Assembly: GCF_000285535.1 (NCBI RefSeq)
Contig: NZ_HE610986.1
Span: 72,313 to 136,312 of the forward strand
Length of the DNA stretch: 64,000 bases
From: Bacillus timonensis
GTDB lineage: Bacteria > Bacillota > Bacilli > Bacillales > Bacillaceae_L
Direction of reading: 5' to 3'
Part shown: in pieces, positions 36,544 to 47,812 of the stretch
Numbering within the stretch: position 1 is the stretch's first letter
How the letters are laid out: every line of letters begins with the position of its first letter
The notes under the pieces: generated by a model
Database searches by the model: none
Told to the model about the DNA's origin: nothing
The model's input: the letters and a program-made list of their open reading frames with translations, nothing else
Program-made: the position numbers and the translations under genes

Positions 36544-37947
36544 TTAGACCGTTTTACCAATTGCTTTTAGTTTATAAGCTAAAAGGTCTCGTAAAAATTC
36601 AGGCATATAATATTTTTTATCTTTTGCATCTCGAATGACAGGAAAAAGCAATCCGAACGTGAACATATCAATGGTTGCAATGGAATAAGTTTTCTCAGGA
36701 TCAAGTTCCTCACCATTAATGTTAATTTCTGTGATATGGTCTACTCCATCAGAAAGCTTTGTCATTGTAAGCTCTACTCCGTTATATACCATTTTACCCA
36801 TTACTTTTCCACGGAAGCCAAGACCCTTGATTTTGAGATTTTCCATTTCCTTCGTGTTTGCCTGCAAGATAATCTCCTTTAGTTCATCACCTTTTACCCA
36901 AACCTTACAAGGATTTATGGGATGTGGGCAAATACGATGCAAGTCTTCTCTTGTTACTTTTCCTTTTGGAAGAGAATCAAGCAACACCCCTGCATTAACC
37001 ATTGAAAGGTCTCCATCACACCATTCTCGTAAGACCTCTGCTAAAAGTTTAGAAAATGGAGTTTCAGCAAACCAATCACTTTGTAGTGGTTTATTAATTT
37101 CCGCAATCACATCATTTTGTAAAGTGTGCGTACTTTCTAACAGATACTGAGAAAGGGTTTGGTTCATTTCCTTACTCTCAGGTAGTGAATTTGTCGGAAT
37201 TACATTGGCCGTACTTTCAATAAGTTTCTTTTGTTCTGAATCGATTTTAAGGACAACATGACCAAGATAATTTCCATATTTTTGAGCGCAGCACAGTAAC
37301 GTATTGTTAATACGCTTCCCTTTTTCTAGAAGATGGTGTGTATGCCCTCCAAGCAGTACATCTACTTCAGGGAAATCTCTTGCAATTTGTTCATCTTCAT
37401 TAATTCCTAAATGCGACATCAATATAATCATATCTGTTTTATTTTTTAATTCATCAAGTGTTTCCCTTAAGATAACGAGCGGGTCTTTGATGTTCCATCC
37501 AAGGAGCTTATATAGCCCAATGTAATGGACGGTTAAACCAATAATTCCAATTTTAAAGCCGCTTGGCAATACATGTATATCATAAGGTTGTGCCCAGTTT
37601 GGCAACTTTTCTTCCCGATCAAAAAGATTTGCAAGCAATACCTTAAACTCTGCTTCCTCGTATAAGGAATCGAGGTGGTCATAGGACATCGTAATTCCCT
37701 CGTTGTTTCCAATTGTTACGTAATCGTATTGTAGCTGATTTAAGAGCTTAACATTTATTTTTCCATAGGAAGCTTCAGAGATTGGGTGAAAACGATCGAT
37801 ATGATCTCCGATATCGATTAATAGCATTTCTTCATTATCTTGTTGGTGAAGCTGTCGCATTTTTGTTATATAGTTTGTTATTTTAGGCCAGCGGTCAAAA
37901 TGGCTATGGAGATCGTTTGTGTGGTAAATATGTACTGTTTCAATCAA
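36544..37947 (-). CDS. yunD: YunD, 5'-nucleotidase/metallophosphatase family protein
   Basis: A 467-residue protein: N-terminal metallophosphoesterase domain with HTNDLHSHF (His9, Asp12, His14), DIGDH, GNNEG and GGHTHH metal motifs, and a C-terminal 5'-nucleotidase domain. Relatives hydrolyse nucleotides or related compounds; no signal peptide is seen, so it may act in the cytosol. Begins at TTG with GGAG 8 bases upstream. Confidence 0.88.
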   Translation of the reverse strand: MIETVHIYHTNDLHSHFDRWPKITNYITKMRQLHQQDNEEMLLIDIGDHIDRFHPISEASYGKINVKLLNQLQYDYVTIGNNEGITMSYDHLDSLYEEAEFKVLLANLFDREEKLPNWAQPYDIHVLPSGFKIGIIGLTVHYIGLYKLLGWNIKDPLVILRETLDELKNKTDMIILMSHLGINEDEQIARDFPEVDVLLGGHTHHLLEKGKRINNTLLCCAQKYGNYLGHVVLKIDSEQKKLIESTANVIPTNSLPESKEMNQTLSQYLLESTHTLQNDVIAEINKPLQSDWFAETPFSKLLAEVLREWCDGDLSMVNAGVLLDSLPKGKVTREDLHRICPHPINPCKVWVKGDELKEIILQANTKEMENLKIKGLGFRGKVMGKMVYNGVELTMTKLSDGVDHITEININGEELDPEKTYSIATIDMFTFGLLFPVIRDAKDKKYYMPEFLRDLLAYKLKAIGKTV

Positions 37948-37977
37948 TGCCTTAACTCCTTATACCAAATTAAATAG

Positions 37978-38150
37978 TTGTTGATTTCCGTTGCGAGCGT
38001 TCCGGGAGCCTCCCGTCGCTCCATTCCTGCCGAGTCTCCCCTGTCCACACTTTTGCTGCAAGGGCGTTAAATATACTTCTTCGAAATATCACCGCACGAA
38101 GAAAATGCCTGCATTTTCGAGCATCTCTCGCCTTCCGCTCCAATCAACAA
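37978..38150. repeat. Degenerate dispersed palindromic repeat
   Basis: Ends TTGTTGAT (37978) and ATCAACAA (38150) are inverted, and the block holds TTTCCGTTGCGAGCG at one side and GCCTTCCGCTCCAATCAAC at the other, like a repeat common in Bacillus intergenic DNA. Inner stems include GAAAATGC/GCATTTTC (38101-38119). GC-richer than its surroundings. Confidence 0.6.
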
Positions 38151-38187
38151 GTTTCATCACCTATATATAAACTCTACTTTTTATGGA

Positions 38188-39036
38188 TTAACTAAAAAAG
38201 TCTAATTGCCTTGGGGCTAAACCTTGGTATTCAATACCAAGCATTTCAATAAATTGTCTCGCATTGCCTGCTGCATCTCCGCCTGAGTTATTATTAAATA
38301 ACACGTAAATGATTTCACTCGATTGATGGAGGTTATTGACGTGATTCACCCATTCTCTTAGCTCTTCTTTATTATACTTGTATAAGTATCGTACATCACG
38401 CCAGTTACCCTCTTTTGGTTTGGTCCATCCATGAACATTACGGCCATGGAATCTTACGAGTGTCTTCTTTTGATTAGTTGGCTGAAGGACTGTCGGAATA
38501 GACCCTGACCCTGCCTGCGGCTCATCACAGATACTATGAATCCAACCTTCATTTTCCATAAACTGTAGTGTTTGTTCTTTTAATTGTGGCGAAAACCATG
38601 ATTGGTGACGAAATTCTAGAGCAACGGGGACATCCCCCATTTGCTCCTTACACCACCTTAGATAGGTTACATTTTCACGTTTACAATCATACCACGGTGG
38701 AAATTGAAATAAAACCATAGCAAGCTTGTTTGCTTGTTGATAAGGCTGAAGTGACAAACGAAAGGCCTCAAACATGTCTTTTTTTGATTCAAAAGGAATT
38801 TCACCGCGCTGATGACCAGTCATCCCCTGATAGGCTTTGACAATGAATTGAAAGGATTCGGGTGTGTCTTTCACCCATTTTTCCACGTTCCGTTTTGGTT
38901 GAATCGCATAGAAAGACGCATCAACTTCAACAATTGGAAAATGACCAGCATATTCCTTTAGTTTATCACCTGATGAGGTTCCTGTAGCATAAAGACTGTC
39001 ATGGTCTCCCCAACCAGTAACACCGATATAAATCAA
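38188..39036 (-). CDS. yunF: YunF, DUF72 family protein
   Basis: A 282-residue TIM-barrel-like protein of the DUF72 family. Seen: VTGWGDHDSLY at the N-terminus, VEVDASFYAIQP, LALEFRHQSWF and FHGRNVHGW. Function unknown. Starts at TTG, 7 bases after GGAGG. Downstream of it in ancestral order comes yunD; upstream the suf locus, now split by the inserted element. Confidence 0.88.
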   Translation of the reverse strand: MIYIGVTGWGDHDSLYATGTSSGDKLKEYAGHFPIVEVDASFYAIQPKRNVEKWVKDTPESFQFIVKAYQGMTGHQRGEIPFESKKDMFEAFRLSLQPYQQANKLAMVLFQFPPWYDCKRENVTYLRWCKEQMGDVPVALEFRHQSWFSPQLKEQTLQFMENEGWIHSICDEPQAGSGSIPTVLQPTNQKKTLVRFHGRNVHGWTKPKEGNWRDVRYLYKYNKEELREWVNHVNNLHQSSEIIYVLFNNNSGGDAAGNARQFIEMLGIEYQGLAPRQLDFFS

Positions 39037-39104
39037 AGAGTCACCTCCGTTTCATTTCTTTGTCCGAATTCCTTTGCCTAAGAGAACAAGATTCTACATG
39101 TATG

Positions 39105-39144
39105 TATAAAAATAACCCGTTTGAGAAATTCTCAAACGAGTTAT
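39105..39144 (-). terminator. Displaced terminator of the suf operon
   Basis: ATAACCCGTTTGAGAA (39112-39127) pairs with TTCTCAAACGAGTTAT (39129-39144), one mismatch, followed on the minus strand by TTTTTAT. It lies 14 bases after the orphan sufB 3' end at 39158 and was presumably the original suf terminator. Confidence 0.8.
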
Positions 39145-39157
39145 TGTGGGTACTCTC

Positions 39158-39190
39158 TTATCCGATTGAACCTTCCATTTCGAACTTGAT
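39158..39190 (-). repeat. Left attachment repeat: orphan sufB C-terminal coding end
   Basis: On the minus strand this 33-base segment encodes [10 protein letters not shown] and a stop, exactly the last residues of SufB. It equals 43377-43409 at 28 of 33 bases, the differences being synonymous; the longest shared block is TCGAACTTGAT (39180-39190). I read it as the host end of sufB cut off by integration. Confidence 0.85.
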
Positions 39191-39293
39191 TAATTTTGCT
39201 TGAAATGGCACGAACTGATTAACAATAAATCCAGTCAAACCTTTGATATAAAGCCATTCCTTCAAATGGTTTAAAATCGATTATAATTTCAAC

Positions 39294-39323
39294 TTGGCAC
39301 GGACTTGGCACGGTGTTGGCACG
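39294..39323 (+). repeat. Three TTGGCACG arm-type sites, left end
   Basis: TTGGCACG occurs at 39294-39301, 39305-39312 and 39316-39323, 11 bases apart, in direct orientation; ATGGCACG at 39205 is a near match. Same motif occurs three times at the other end. Likely integrase N-domain binding sites. Confidence 0.8.
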
Positions 39324-39404
39324 GTGAAAGAGGGTGAAAAGAGAACTCACAATCTGTGGGGTTCTCTTTCATTTGCTTATTTTTTAAATCTAACCTTGTT
39401 TTAT

Positions 39405-40265
39405 CTATATCTTTTGCAAAGGTAAAATATCATGTATCATCATTTCTTCAAAAGCTTGTTTGACAGATTTCCAATAAATTAAACGCTTTACGGGATTTTC
39501 AGTATGCTCTTTATAACCTTCGTAATCACTTGTTTCTTTTAATTCGGCTTCCCCATTTTGTTTCTTACGAGCTGGATTATAATTAGCGACCATAAATGCT
39601 AATTCATCATTCTGAACCCACCATGTTTTTGCAAAGTCATCAACGAGTGTGTTAATCGTTTGCTGAATCATTTGTTCTAATAAAGAGGATACATGTTGAT
39701 CACGATAAGCTTCTGGATTCGCTTGAATGTTCGACCATAATGTTTCCATTAGTCCAGCAAGTGTTGGATTACCTTTTTTCAATCTTGCTAAATATTGATT
39801 AATTTCTTCCACTGTCTTTTCAGCTGGTGGTTGTTTTTCTGATTCATCGTGCGTATTCTGTAAATAGGCTTGGATTAGAAGTAAAATATATTCGTAATTG
39901 ATTTCTTCTGTTTTTACAGATTCCAGCTCATACTCAATATTAACGTCCACATTGTCTTTATCTTCTTTTTCCTTCCGAAGTTTCTCTAATACATTGACAT
40001 ATTTGCCATGATATTCTTCAATCTGGTCCAGTTGGATTGGATATACTGAACCAAGCTGCGCTTCACTATATTCGGTGTATACCTGAATATTCGCAAAGGC
40101 TTTATCTAAAGCTTGATAGGCTTTCGCAAATTTCTTTAATTGTGCTGGTCCTAAGCTCTCTATGTCTATTCCTTCAGGTGTTGGAGCTATTTCACGTAAT
40201 TCCTTAATTGCTGTTAGAAAGGCTTCGTGTGCTTCTTTCCACGCTTTACATGGATGTCTGTAATC
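39405..40265 (-). pseudogene. hsdR: HsdR fragment (type I restriction subunit R, C-terminus)
   Basis: An open frame of 286 codons without a start codon at its 5' end. It begins DYRHPCKAWKEAHEAFLTAI and holds the helical C-terminal region of HsdR: APTPEGIDIE, DQIEEYHGKYVNVLEKL, INYEYILLLIQAYLQ, and a last part with MVANYNPARKKQNGEAELK and HDILPL. The nuclease and motor domains (about 700 residues) are gone. Upstream it runs into the truncated primase, in another frame. A GTG at 39950 could start a 181-residue product, but this would be a meaningless piece. No HsdM or HsdS is nearby. Confidence 0.75.
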
Positions 40266-40660
40266 AGAGAATGAGCCATGACTTCCGGGATGAATTGAAT
40301 GTAGGCTTCATCATTGCCAGTGAAAGTTCTAAGGAACTCGTCCACCACTGGCACAGGTGCAGCCTCTGGATCATATAAAATATCAATGTAATAAGGTGTA
40401 AAATCTGTATAGTCAATATCCAACCACTGCCCGTTATACAAACACCCATTTTTAAATTTTATAACCCATCCAAACGGTGGTGCTTCGACTGATGGCGCAC
40501 AAATTTCTATTTGTCTTATGACTTCGTTTACATACCGAATTTTTTGACCTTCAAGTTCTTGAGCGACACTACGTTTAACATAGTCCCCATTACGATAATG
40601 AATTTGGTCATAGGAATATAGGGAATCATGAAATTTTACAATTCTTAATTTATCTATCAA
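40214..40660 (-). pseudogene. Primase/helicase fragment (D5-N region), second part
   Basis: A 148-residue frame matching the N-terminal domain that precedes the SF3 helicase of phage/plasmid D5-like primases: FHDSLYSYDQIHYRNGD, NEVIRQIEI, VIKFKNGCLYNGQW, DILYDPEAAPVP and FIPEVMAHSLITD. The helicase itself (Walker A) is missing because the gene runs into the HsdR fragment near 40256; the last 13 residues are out-of-frame HsdR sequence. The frame is open upstream of its TTG back to 40690, supporting a frameshift from the gene before it. Confidence 0.7.
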
Positions 40661-41229
40661 TAATCTAGCAACTTCATATTCATTATTTTTTCAACTTTAA
40701 TCTTGTCATCTTGAATAATAAGGTCTAAATCTTTTTGATGTAATGCAAAGGTAGGTGAATTGGTATTAATAAATTTCAATATTTTCTCAAAATTTATTAA
40801 ATGCCTTATTTTGAATTTATGAGTGAATAACATATTCCTTCTTTTGTCTATTTCTTTTGTTTCCTCATCATAGAACCTCTCATCTGAATCGCTTGTCTCT
40901 TCATAAAACTCCTTTGCATCTTTAATGCAAGTTAAAAATTCGGGTAATTCTTGACGAACACCATCATTGTCAATATCTTCTTTTTCTACTATTTCATTTT
41001 CAGTACATTTGACTATCTCCCATTTAACCTTGAAACCTAATGCACATATTCCTTCTGATACATGTTTATAAAAAATAGGTTTTTTGAACCACATACGAAT
41101 GCCGTCATCTGTCCAACACATTTCAGTTTCAATATTAAACGTATAAATCATATCATCAATAAGATCAAGGTCGGCATCTGATATATCCACCATTACTTCA
41201 TATTCGCCTGCTGCTTCTCTTGCTCGCAT
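40657..41229 (-). pseudogene. Primase N-terminal part, frameshifted
   Basis: A 190-residue acidic frame starting MRAREAAGEYEVMVDISDAD with a good GGAG site. At an A6 tract (T6 at 40686-40691 on the plus strand) the frame leaves and the next fragment begins; one added A would join them as KVEKNNEYEVARLLIDKL. The N-terminal part has no domain I recognise; in the family this region is a primase or accessory domain. Probably a disabled gene, though a single assembly error could give the same picture. Confidence 0.6.
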
Positions 41230-41259
41230 CTAGAAGTTCTCCTTTTATCTCATTCCGAT

Positions 41260-41550
41260 TTAGTCGCAATCCACACTTCCGCCTTTTTTTCTTACATCTA
41301 TTGACCAACGTTTGATATATTCCTCTACTTCTTTACGAGGAAACAACCACTTCTTACCCACACGCATAGAAGGAAAATCTGAATTGTATATAAATAGTTT
41401 TTCTACCGTTGGTCTGCTTAACGAAAGCATTTTACAAAGTTCTTTCATATCCATAAGCAGCGTTTGTTGTTCCCAATCTTCTAAACGTTTCTGAACTTCT
41501 TCAATATAAATCGTTTTTAATTCATCTTCATTTAAGCTGATGTTAAACAT
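41260..41550 (-). CDS. xis: Excisionase-like helix-turn-helix protein
   Basis: A 96-residue MerR/excisionase-type DNA-binding protein. LLMDMKELCKMLSLSRPTVEKLF is the helix-turn-helix and PSMRVGKKWLFPRKEVEEYIKRW the winged part common to Xis proteins. AAAGGGG lies 7 bases before the ATG. Divergent from the repressor gene, likely the first gene of the element's lytic-side operon. Confidence 0.82.
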   Translation of the reverse strand: MFNISLNEDELKTIYIEEVQKRLEDWEQQTLLMDMKELCKMLSLSRPTVEKLFIYNSDFPSMRVGKKWLFPRKEVEEYIKRWSIDVRKKGGSVDCD

Positions 41551-41581
41551 TAGTGAACCCCTTTCAGTTAATTATTTACTA

Positions 41582-41658
41582 TTTGCAACCACGCTCACAT
41601 AATAACATTTTTTGTTATTCATTTGCAAACATATCTAAAAAACGGTTTACTTTTGCAA
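41582..41658. promoter_or_regulatory. Divergent control region with TTTGCAA repeats
   Basis: TTTGCAA occurs at 41582-41588, 41622-41628 and 41652-41658, each followed by A or C, and AATAACA/TGTTATT (41601-41619) forms an inverted repeat. Location between xis and the repressor suggests repressor operators. Confidence 0.6.
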
Positions 41659-41709
41659 CCAATTGAATTAAAATGAAAGAGAATTCAAATAGGAAGAGGA
41701 GATGAAATA

Positions 41710-42114
41710 GTGAACGAATTTGGAGAAAAATTACGGAAACTAAGAAAAGAAAAAGGATTTTCTATTAGAAAACTTAGTGAATTATCAGGAGTTGCACACT
41801 CTTATCTCTCTCAAGTAGAAACAGGAAAACGGGGGATTCCAAAAGTCGAAACGCTTGAAAAGATTGCGACGGGGCTAAATATCCCAAGTATTGATTTAAT
41901 AAAAGCCACAGGATATATATCTACATTTGCAAACGTATTTTCAGACAAAACACAAGAATACTCTGAAAAAGTTGACGAAATATATGATGAAAAACAATTT
42001 GAACTCGATTCTTTATTAGCTTCCGATCATCACATATTTTTTAAAGACAGACTTCTGTCAAAAGAAGAAAAAACAAAAATAAAAAGCCTTATCGAAATCG
42101 TTTTAAAGGATTGA
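41710..42114 (+). CDS. XRE-family repressor of the element
   Basis: A 134-residue repressor: helix-turn-helix at about 6-60 (KLRKLRKEKGFSIRKLSELS, then GVAHSYLSQVETGKRG), an acidic C-terminal half without a protease domain. Probably keeps the element silent and controls xis and int. Starts at GTG, 8 bases after GGAG. integrase follows 16 bases later. Confidence 0.88.
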   Translation: MNEFGEKLRKLRKEKGFSIRKLSELSGVAHSYLSQVETGKRGIPKVETLEKIATGLNIPSIDLIKATGYISTFANVFSDKTQEYSEKVDEIYDEKQFELDSLLASDHHIFFKDRLLSKEEKTKIKSLIEIVLKD

Positions 42115-42130
42115 AAGGGGAAAAGGAAAG

Positions 42131-43288
42131 ATGGCAAACTTCAGAAAGTTAGCCAGTGGAAAATGGCAAGCACGTATTCACAAGGATGGAAAATTAGTAA
42201 GCCTTGGCACATTCAGAACAAAAAAGGAAGCAGAAATTGAAGCTGCAAAAGTTGAAGAAAGAAAATATTATGGACAAACAATAAATGATAGAAACATGCT
42301 TTTTGATGAAGTTGTGGAAGATTGGCTTGAGCATAAAAAGGCAAATGTAAAGCCAACGACATTTAAACAAATTGAAGTAATTATAAGGAATCACGTTTTG
42401 CCCACTTTTGGACATAAAAAAATCATGACAATTCATAGACCTGAAATAAAAAGATGGATTGCTACATTTGGTGAGCTAGATGAAAACGGTAAAGATAAAT
42501 ATTCTTTTGGTTCAAGATTAAAATATCTATCATATATGAAAAGCATTTTGCATTATGCTGTTCACGAATTAGAAGTGCTTGAAAAAAATCCGGCTGATAA
42601 ATTAAAGGTTTCTGTTCAAGATTCTGTTGCTATAAAGAAAGAAAAAGTAAAATATTTCAGCCTTGGAGAATTAAATCAGTTATTGGATTTCATGAAAACA
42701 TATAAGCATCAACGCTTTCCTGATTACCAGCTTTATCATATGCTCATGCTTTTTTTAAGCAAGACTGGTTTAAGGATAAGTGAAGCATTAGCCTTAAGAT
42801 GGGAAGATATTAATGGCGATAAGGTAACGATCAATAAACAAACAAGTCGTGATGATAATAACACTGTAACATTGATAACATTAAAAAATTCTTCATCATA
42901 TCGTACTATCAAAATTGATAATGATTTAGTTCGTGAATTGAAGAAGTTCAGGATGAAGCAAAATGAATTGATTTTAGGAAATCCGAGATTTCGCAAAAAT
43001 GAAGATGGCATTATCTTTCAAAATTATAACGGGCATTATTTAACGCCTTCTACTATTCGTGAAACCATGCAAGATTACTGCAAAAAAGCAGGTGTTGATT
43101 ATAAGGGCACCCATGGCTTTAGACACACACATGCGGTTCTGCTGCTTGAATCAGGAGCAAGCCTTAAATATGTATCAAATCGCTTGGGGCATAAAACCAT
43201 CAAAACAACAGCGGATACTTATCTTGATATTACCGAAAAAATAGAAGAAGACGAACTTCAAAAGTTCGCCTCCTATACTAAAAGATGA
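42131..43288 (+). CDS. int: Tyrosine-recombinase integrase
   Basis: A 385-residue site-specific recombinase. N-terminal AP2-like arm-binding domain (FRKLASGKWQARIHKDGK), core-binding SAM-like domain (about 60-165), catalytic domain with Arg in TGLRISEALALRW, HGFRHTH, LGHKT and the nucleophile Tyr in TADTYLDI. All catalytic residues are intact. It likely binds the TTGGCACG arm sites and cuts in the sufB end. Ends 8 bases before the right arm sites. Confidence 0.93.
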   Translation: MANFRKLASGKWQARIHKDGKLVSLGTFRTKKEAEIEAAKVEERKYYGQTINDRNMLFDEVVEDWLEHKKANVKPTTFKQIEVIIRNHVLPTFGHKKIMTIHRPEIKRWIATFGELDENGKDKYSFGSRLKYLSYMKSILHYAVHELEVLEKNPADKLKVSVQDSVAIKKEKVKYFSLGELNQLLDFMKTYKHQRFPDYQLYHMLMLFLSKTGLRISEALALRWEDINGDKVTINKQTSRDDNNTVTLITLKNSSSYRTIKIDNDLVRELKKFRMKQNELILGNPRFRKNEDGIIFQNYNGHYLTPSTIRETMQDYCKKAGVDYKGTHGFRHTHAVLLLESGASLKYVSNRLGHKTIKTTADTYLDITEKIEEDELQKFASYTKR

Positions 43289-43295
43289 TTTCAAC

Positions 43296-43330
43296 TTGGC
43301 ACGAATTTGGCACGCCACCAAGTTGGCACG
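43296..43330 (+). repeat. Three TTGGCACG arm-type sites, right end
   Basis: TTGGCACG at 43296-43303, 43307-43314 and 43323-43330, same direction as the left set, between int and the sufB end. Confidence 0.8.
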
Positions 43331-43376
43331 ATATAAAATTCCCTCAAACCCGCAATATATAAAGGTTTTTTGGATA

Positions 43377-43409
43377 TTATCCGATACTGCCTTCCATCTC
43401 GAACTTGAT
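43377..43409 (-). repeat. Right attachment repeat inside sufB
   Basis: Last 33 bases of the functional sufB, matching 39158-39190 at 28 of 33. If integration followed the usual 3'-end rule, the stretch downstream of the core here came with the element and restores the SufB C-terminus. Confidence 0.82.
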
Positions 43410-44774
43410 AAGGCGGTTCATCTCAACTGCGTATTCCATTGGAAGCTCTTTTGTAAATGGCTCGATAAAGCCCATTACAATCATTTCAGTTGCTTCTTGT
43501 TCAGAAATACCACGGCTCATTAGATAGAATAATTGTTCTTCAGATACTTTAGATACCTTTGCTTCGTGCTCTAATGAAATATTATCATTTAAGATTTCAT
43601 TATAAGGAATTGTATCAGATGTTGATTGATTATCCATAATTAATGTATCACATTCGATATTTGCACGAGCTCCGTGTGCTCTACGTCCGAAGTGTACAAT
43701 ACCACGATATGTTACTTTACCACCGTGTTTAGAAATTGACTTCGACACGATAGTTGAAGACGTATTTGGAGCAAGGTGAGTCATTTTTGCACCTGCATCT
43801 TGGTGTTGACCTTTACCAGCAATCGCAATAGAAAGTGTCATACCACGAGCTCCTTCACCACGAAGGATAACTGCAGGGTATTTCATCGTTAATTTAGATC
43901 CAATGTTACCATCGATCCATTCCATTGTAGCATTTTCATCACAAACAGCACGTTTTGTAACTAAGTTATAAACATTGTTTGCCCAGTTTTGGATCGTTGT
44001 ATAACGGCAATACGCATCTTTTTTAATGATGATTTCTACAACCGCACTATGAAGTGAGTTTGTTGTATAAACAGGCGCTGTACATCCTTCAACATAGTGA
44101 ACACTCGCACCTTCATCAACAATAATTAATGTACGCTCGAATTGCCCCATGTTTTCAGAGTTGATACGGAAGTATGCTTGAAGTGGTGTATCCACTTTAA
44201 CGCCAGGTGGTACATAGATGAATGATCCACCAGACCATACTGCTGAGTTCAATGCGGCGAACTTGTTATCAGTTGGAGGAATTACTTTTGCCCAATGCTC
44301 ACGGAAAATATCTTCATTTTCTTTTAGAGCTGAATCTGTATCCTTAAATACGATTCCAAGAGCTTCTAGGTCTTCCTTCATGTTGTGATAAACAACCTCT
44401 GACTCGTACTGAGCAGAAACACCAGCAAGATATTTTTGTTCAGCTTCAGGAATACCTAACTTATCAAAAGTTGCTTTGATTTCTTCAGGTACCTCATCCC
44501 AAGATTTCTCTGATTTCTCAGATGGTTTTACATAGTACGTAATCTCATCAAAGTTTAAGCTATTTAGGTCTCCACCCCATTGTGGCATTGGTTTGCTGTA
44601 GAAATGCTCTAAGGATTTAAGACGGAAGTCTAACATCCATTGCGGCTCTTCTTTCATACGAGAAATTTCTTCAACAATCTCTTTTGTTAAACCACGTTTT
44701 GAACGGAAGATGGAAACGTCTTTATCTGCAAAGCCATATTTATAATCGCCAATTTCAGGCATTTTCTTTGCCAT
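43377..44774 (-). CDS. sufB: Fe-S cluster assembly scaffold SufB
   Basis: Cytosolic SUF scaffold subunit, 465 residues, works with SufC and SufD to build clusters. Landmarks: [46 protein letters not shown], and a C-terminal [19 protein letters not shown]. Last gene of sufCDSUB. No terminator lies behind it; the original one is now across the inserted element. Confidence 0.97.
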   Translation of the reverse strand: MAKKMPEIGDYKYGFADKDVSIFRSKRGLTKEIVEEISRMKEEPQWMLDFRLKSLEHFYSKPMPQWGGDLNSLNFDEITYYVKPSEKSEKSWDEVPEEIKATFDKLGIPEAEQKYLAGVSAQYESEVVYHNMKEDLEALGIVFKDTDSALKENEDIFREHWAKVIPPTDNKFAALNSAVWSGGSFIYVPPGVKVDTPLQAYFRINSENMGQFERTLIIVDEGASVHYVEGCTAPVYTTNSLHSAVVEIIIKKDAYCRYTTIQNWANNVYNLVTKRAVCDENATMEWIDGNIGSKLTMKYPAVILRGEGARGMTLSIAIAGKGQHQDAGAKMTHLAPNTSSTIVSKSISKHGGKVTYRGIVHFGRRAHGARANIECDTLIMDNQSTSDTIPYNEILNDNISLEHEAKVSKVSEEQLFYLMSRGISEQEATEMIVMGFIEPFTKELPMEYAVEMNRLIKFEMEGSIG

Positions 44775-44831
44775 TCTACTTCACTCCATTCTTAGCAAGC
44801 AACCCTCTAACGTAATGTTATGAGAAATCAC

Positions 44832-47795
<2,964 letters not shown>

Positions 47796-47812
47796 AATAA
47801 TCCTCCTAACGC

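Larger units (their letters stand above)
39180..43409. mobile_element. Decayed integrative element in the 3' end of sufB
   Basis: About 4.2 kb bounded by sufB-end repeats. Order: attachment repeat, three arm sites, HsdR fragment, broken primase, excisionase-like protein (all minus), operator region, repressor and integrase (plus), three arm sites, attachment repeat. Layout resembles a small phage-satellite or genomic island module that has lost most of its replication and cargo genes. Confidence 0.88.

Noticed and set aside
40640..40700. Programmed ribosomal frameshift in the primase
   Set aside because: The A6 tract in the zero frame reads GAA AAA ATA, not a classic slippery heptamer, and the gene is also truncated downstream, so decay is simpler.
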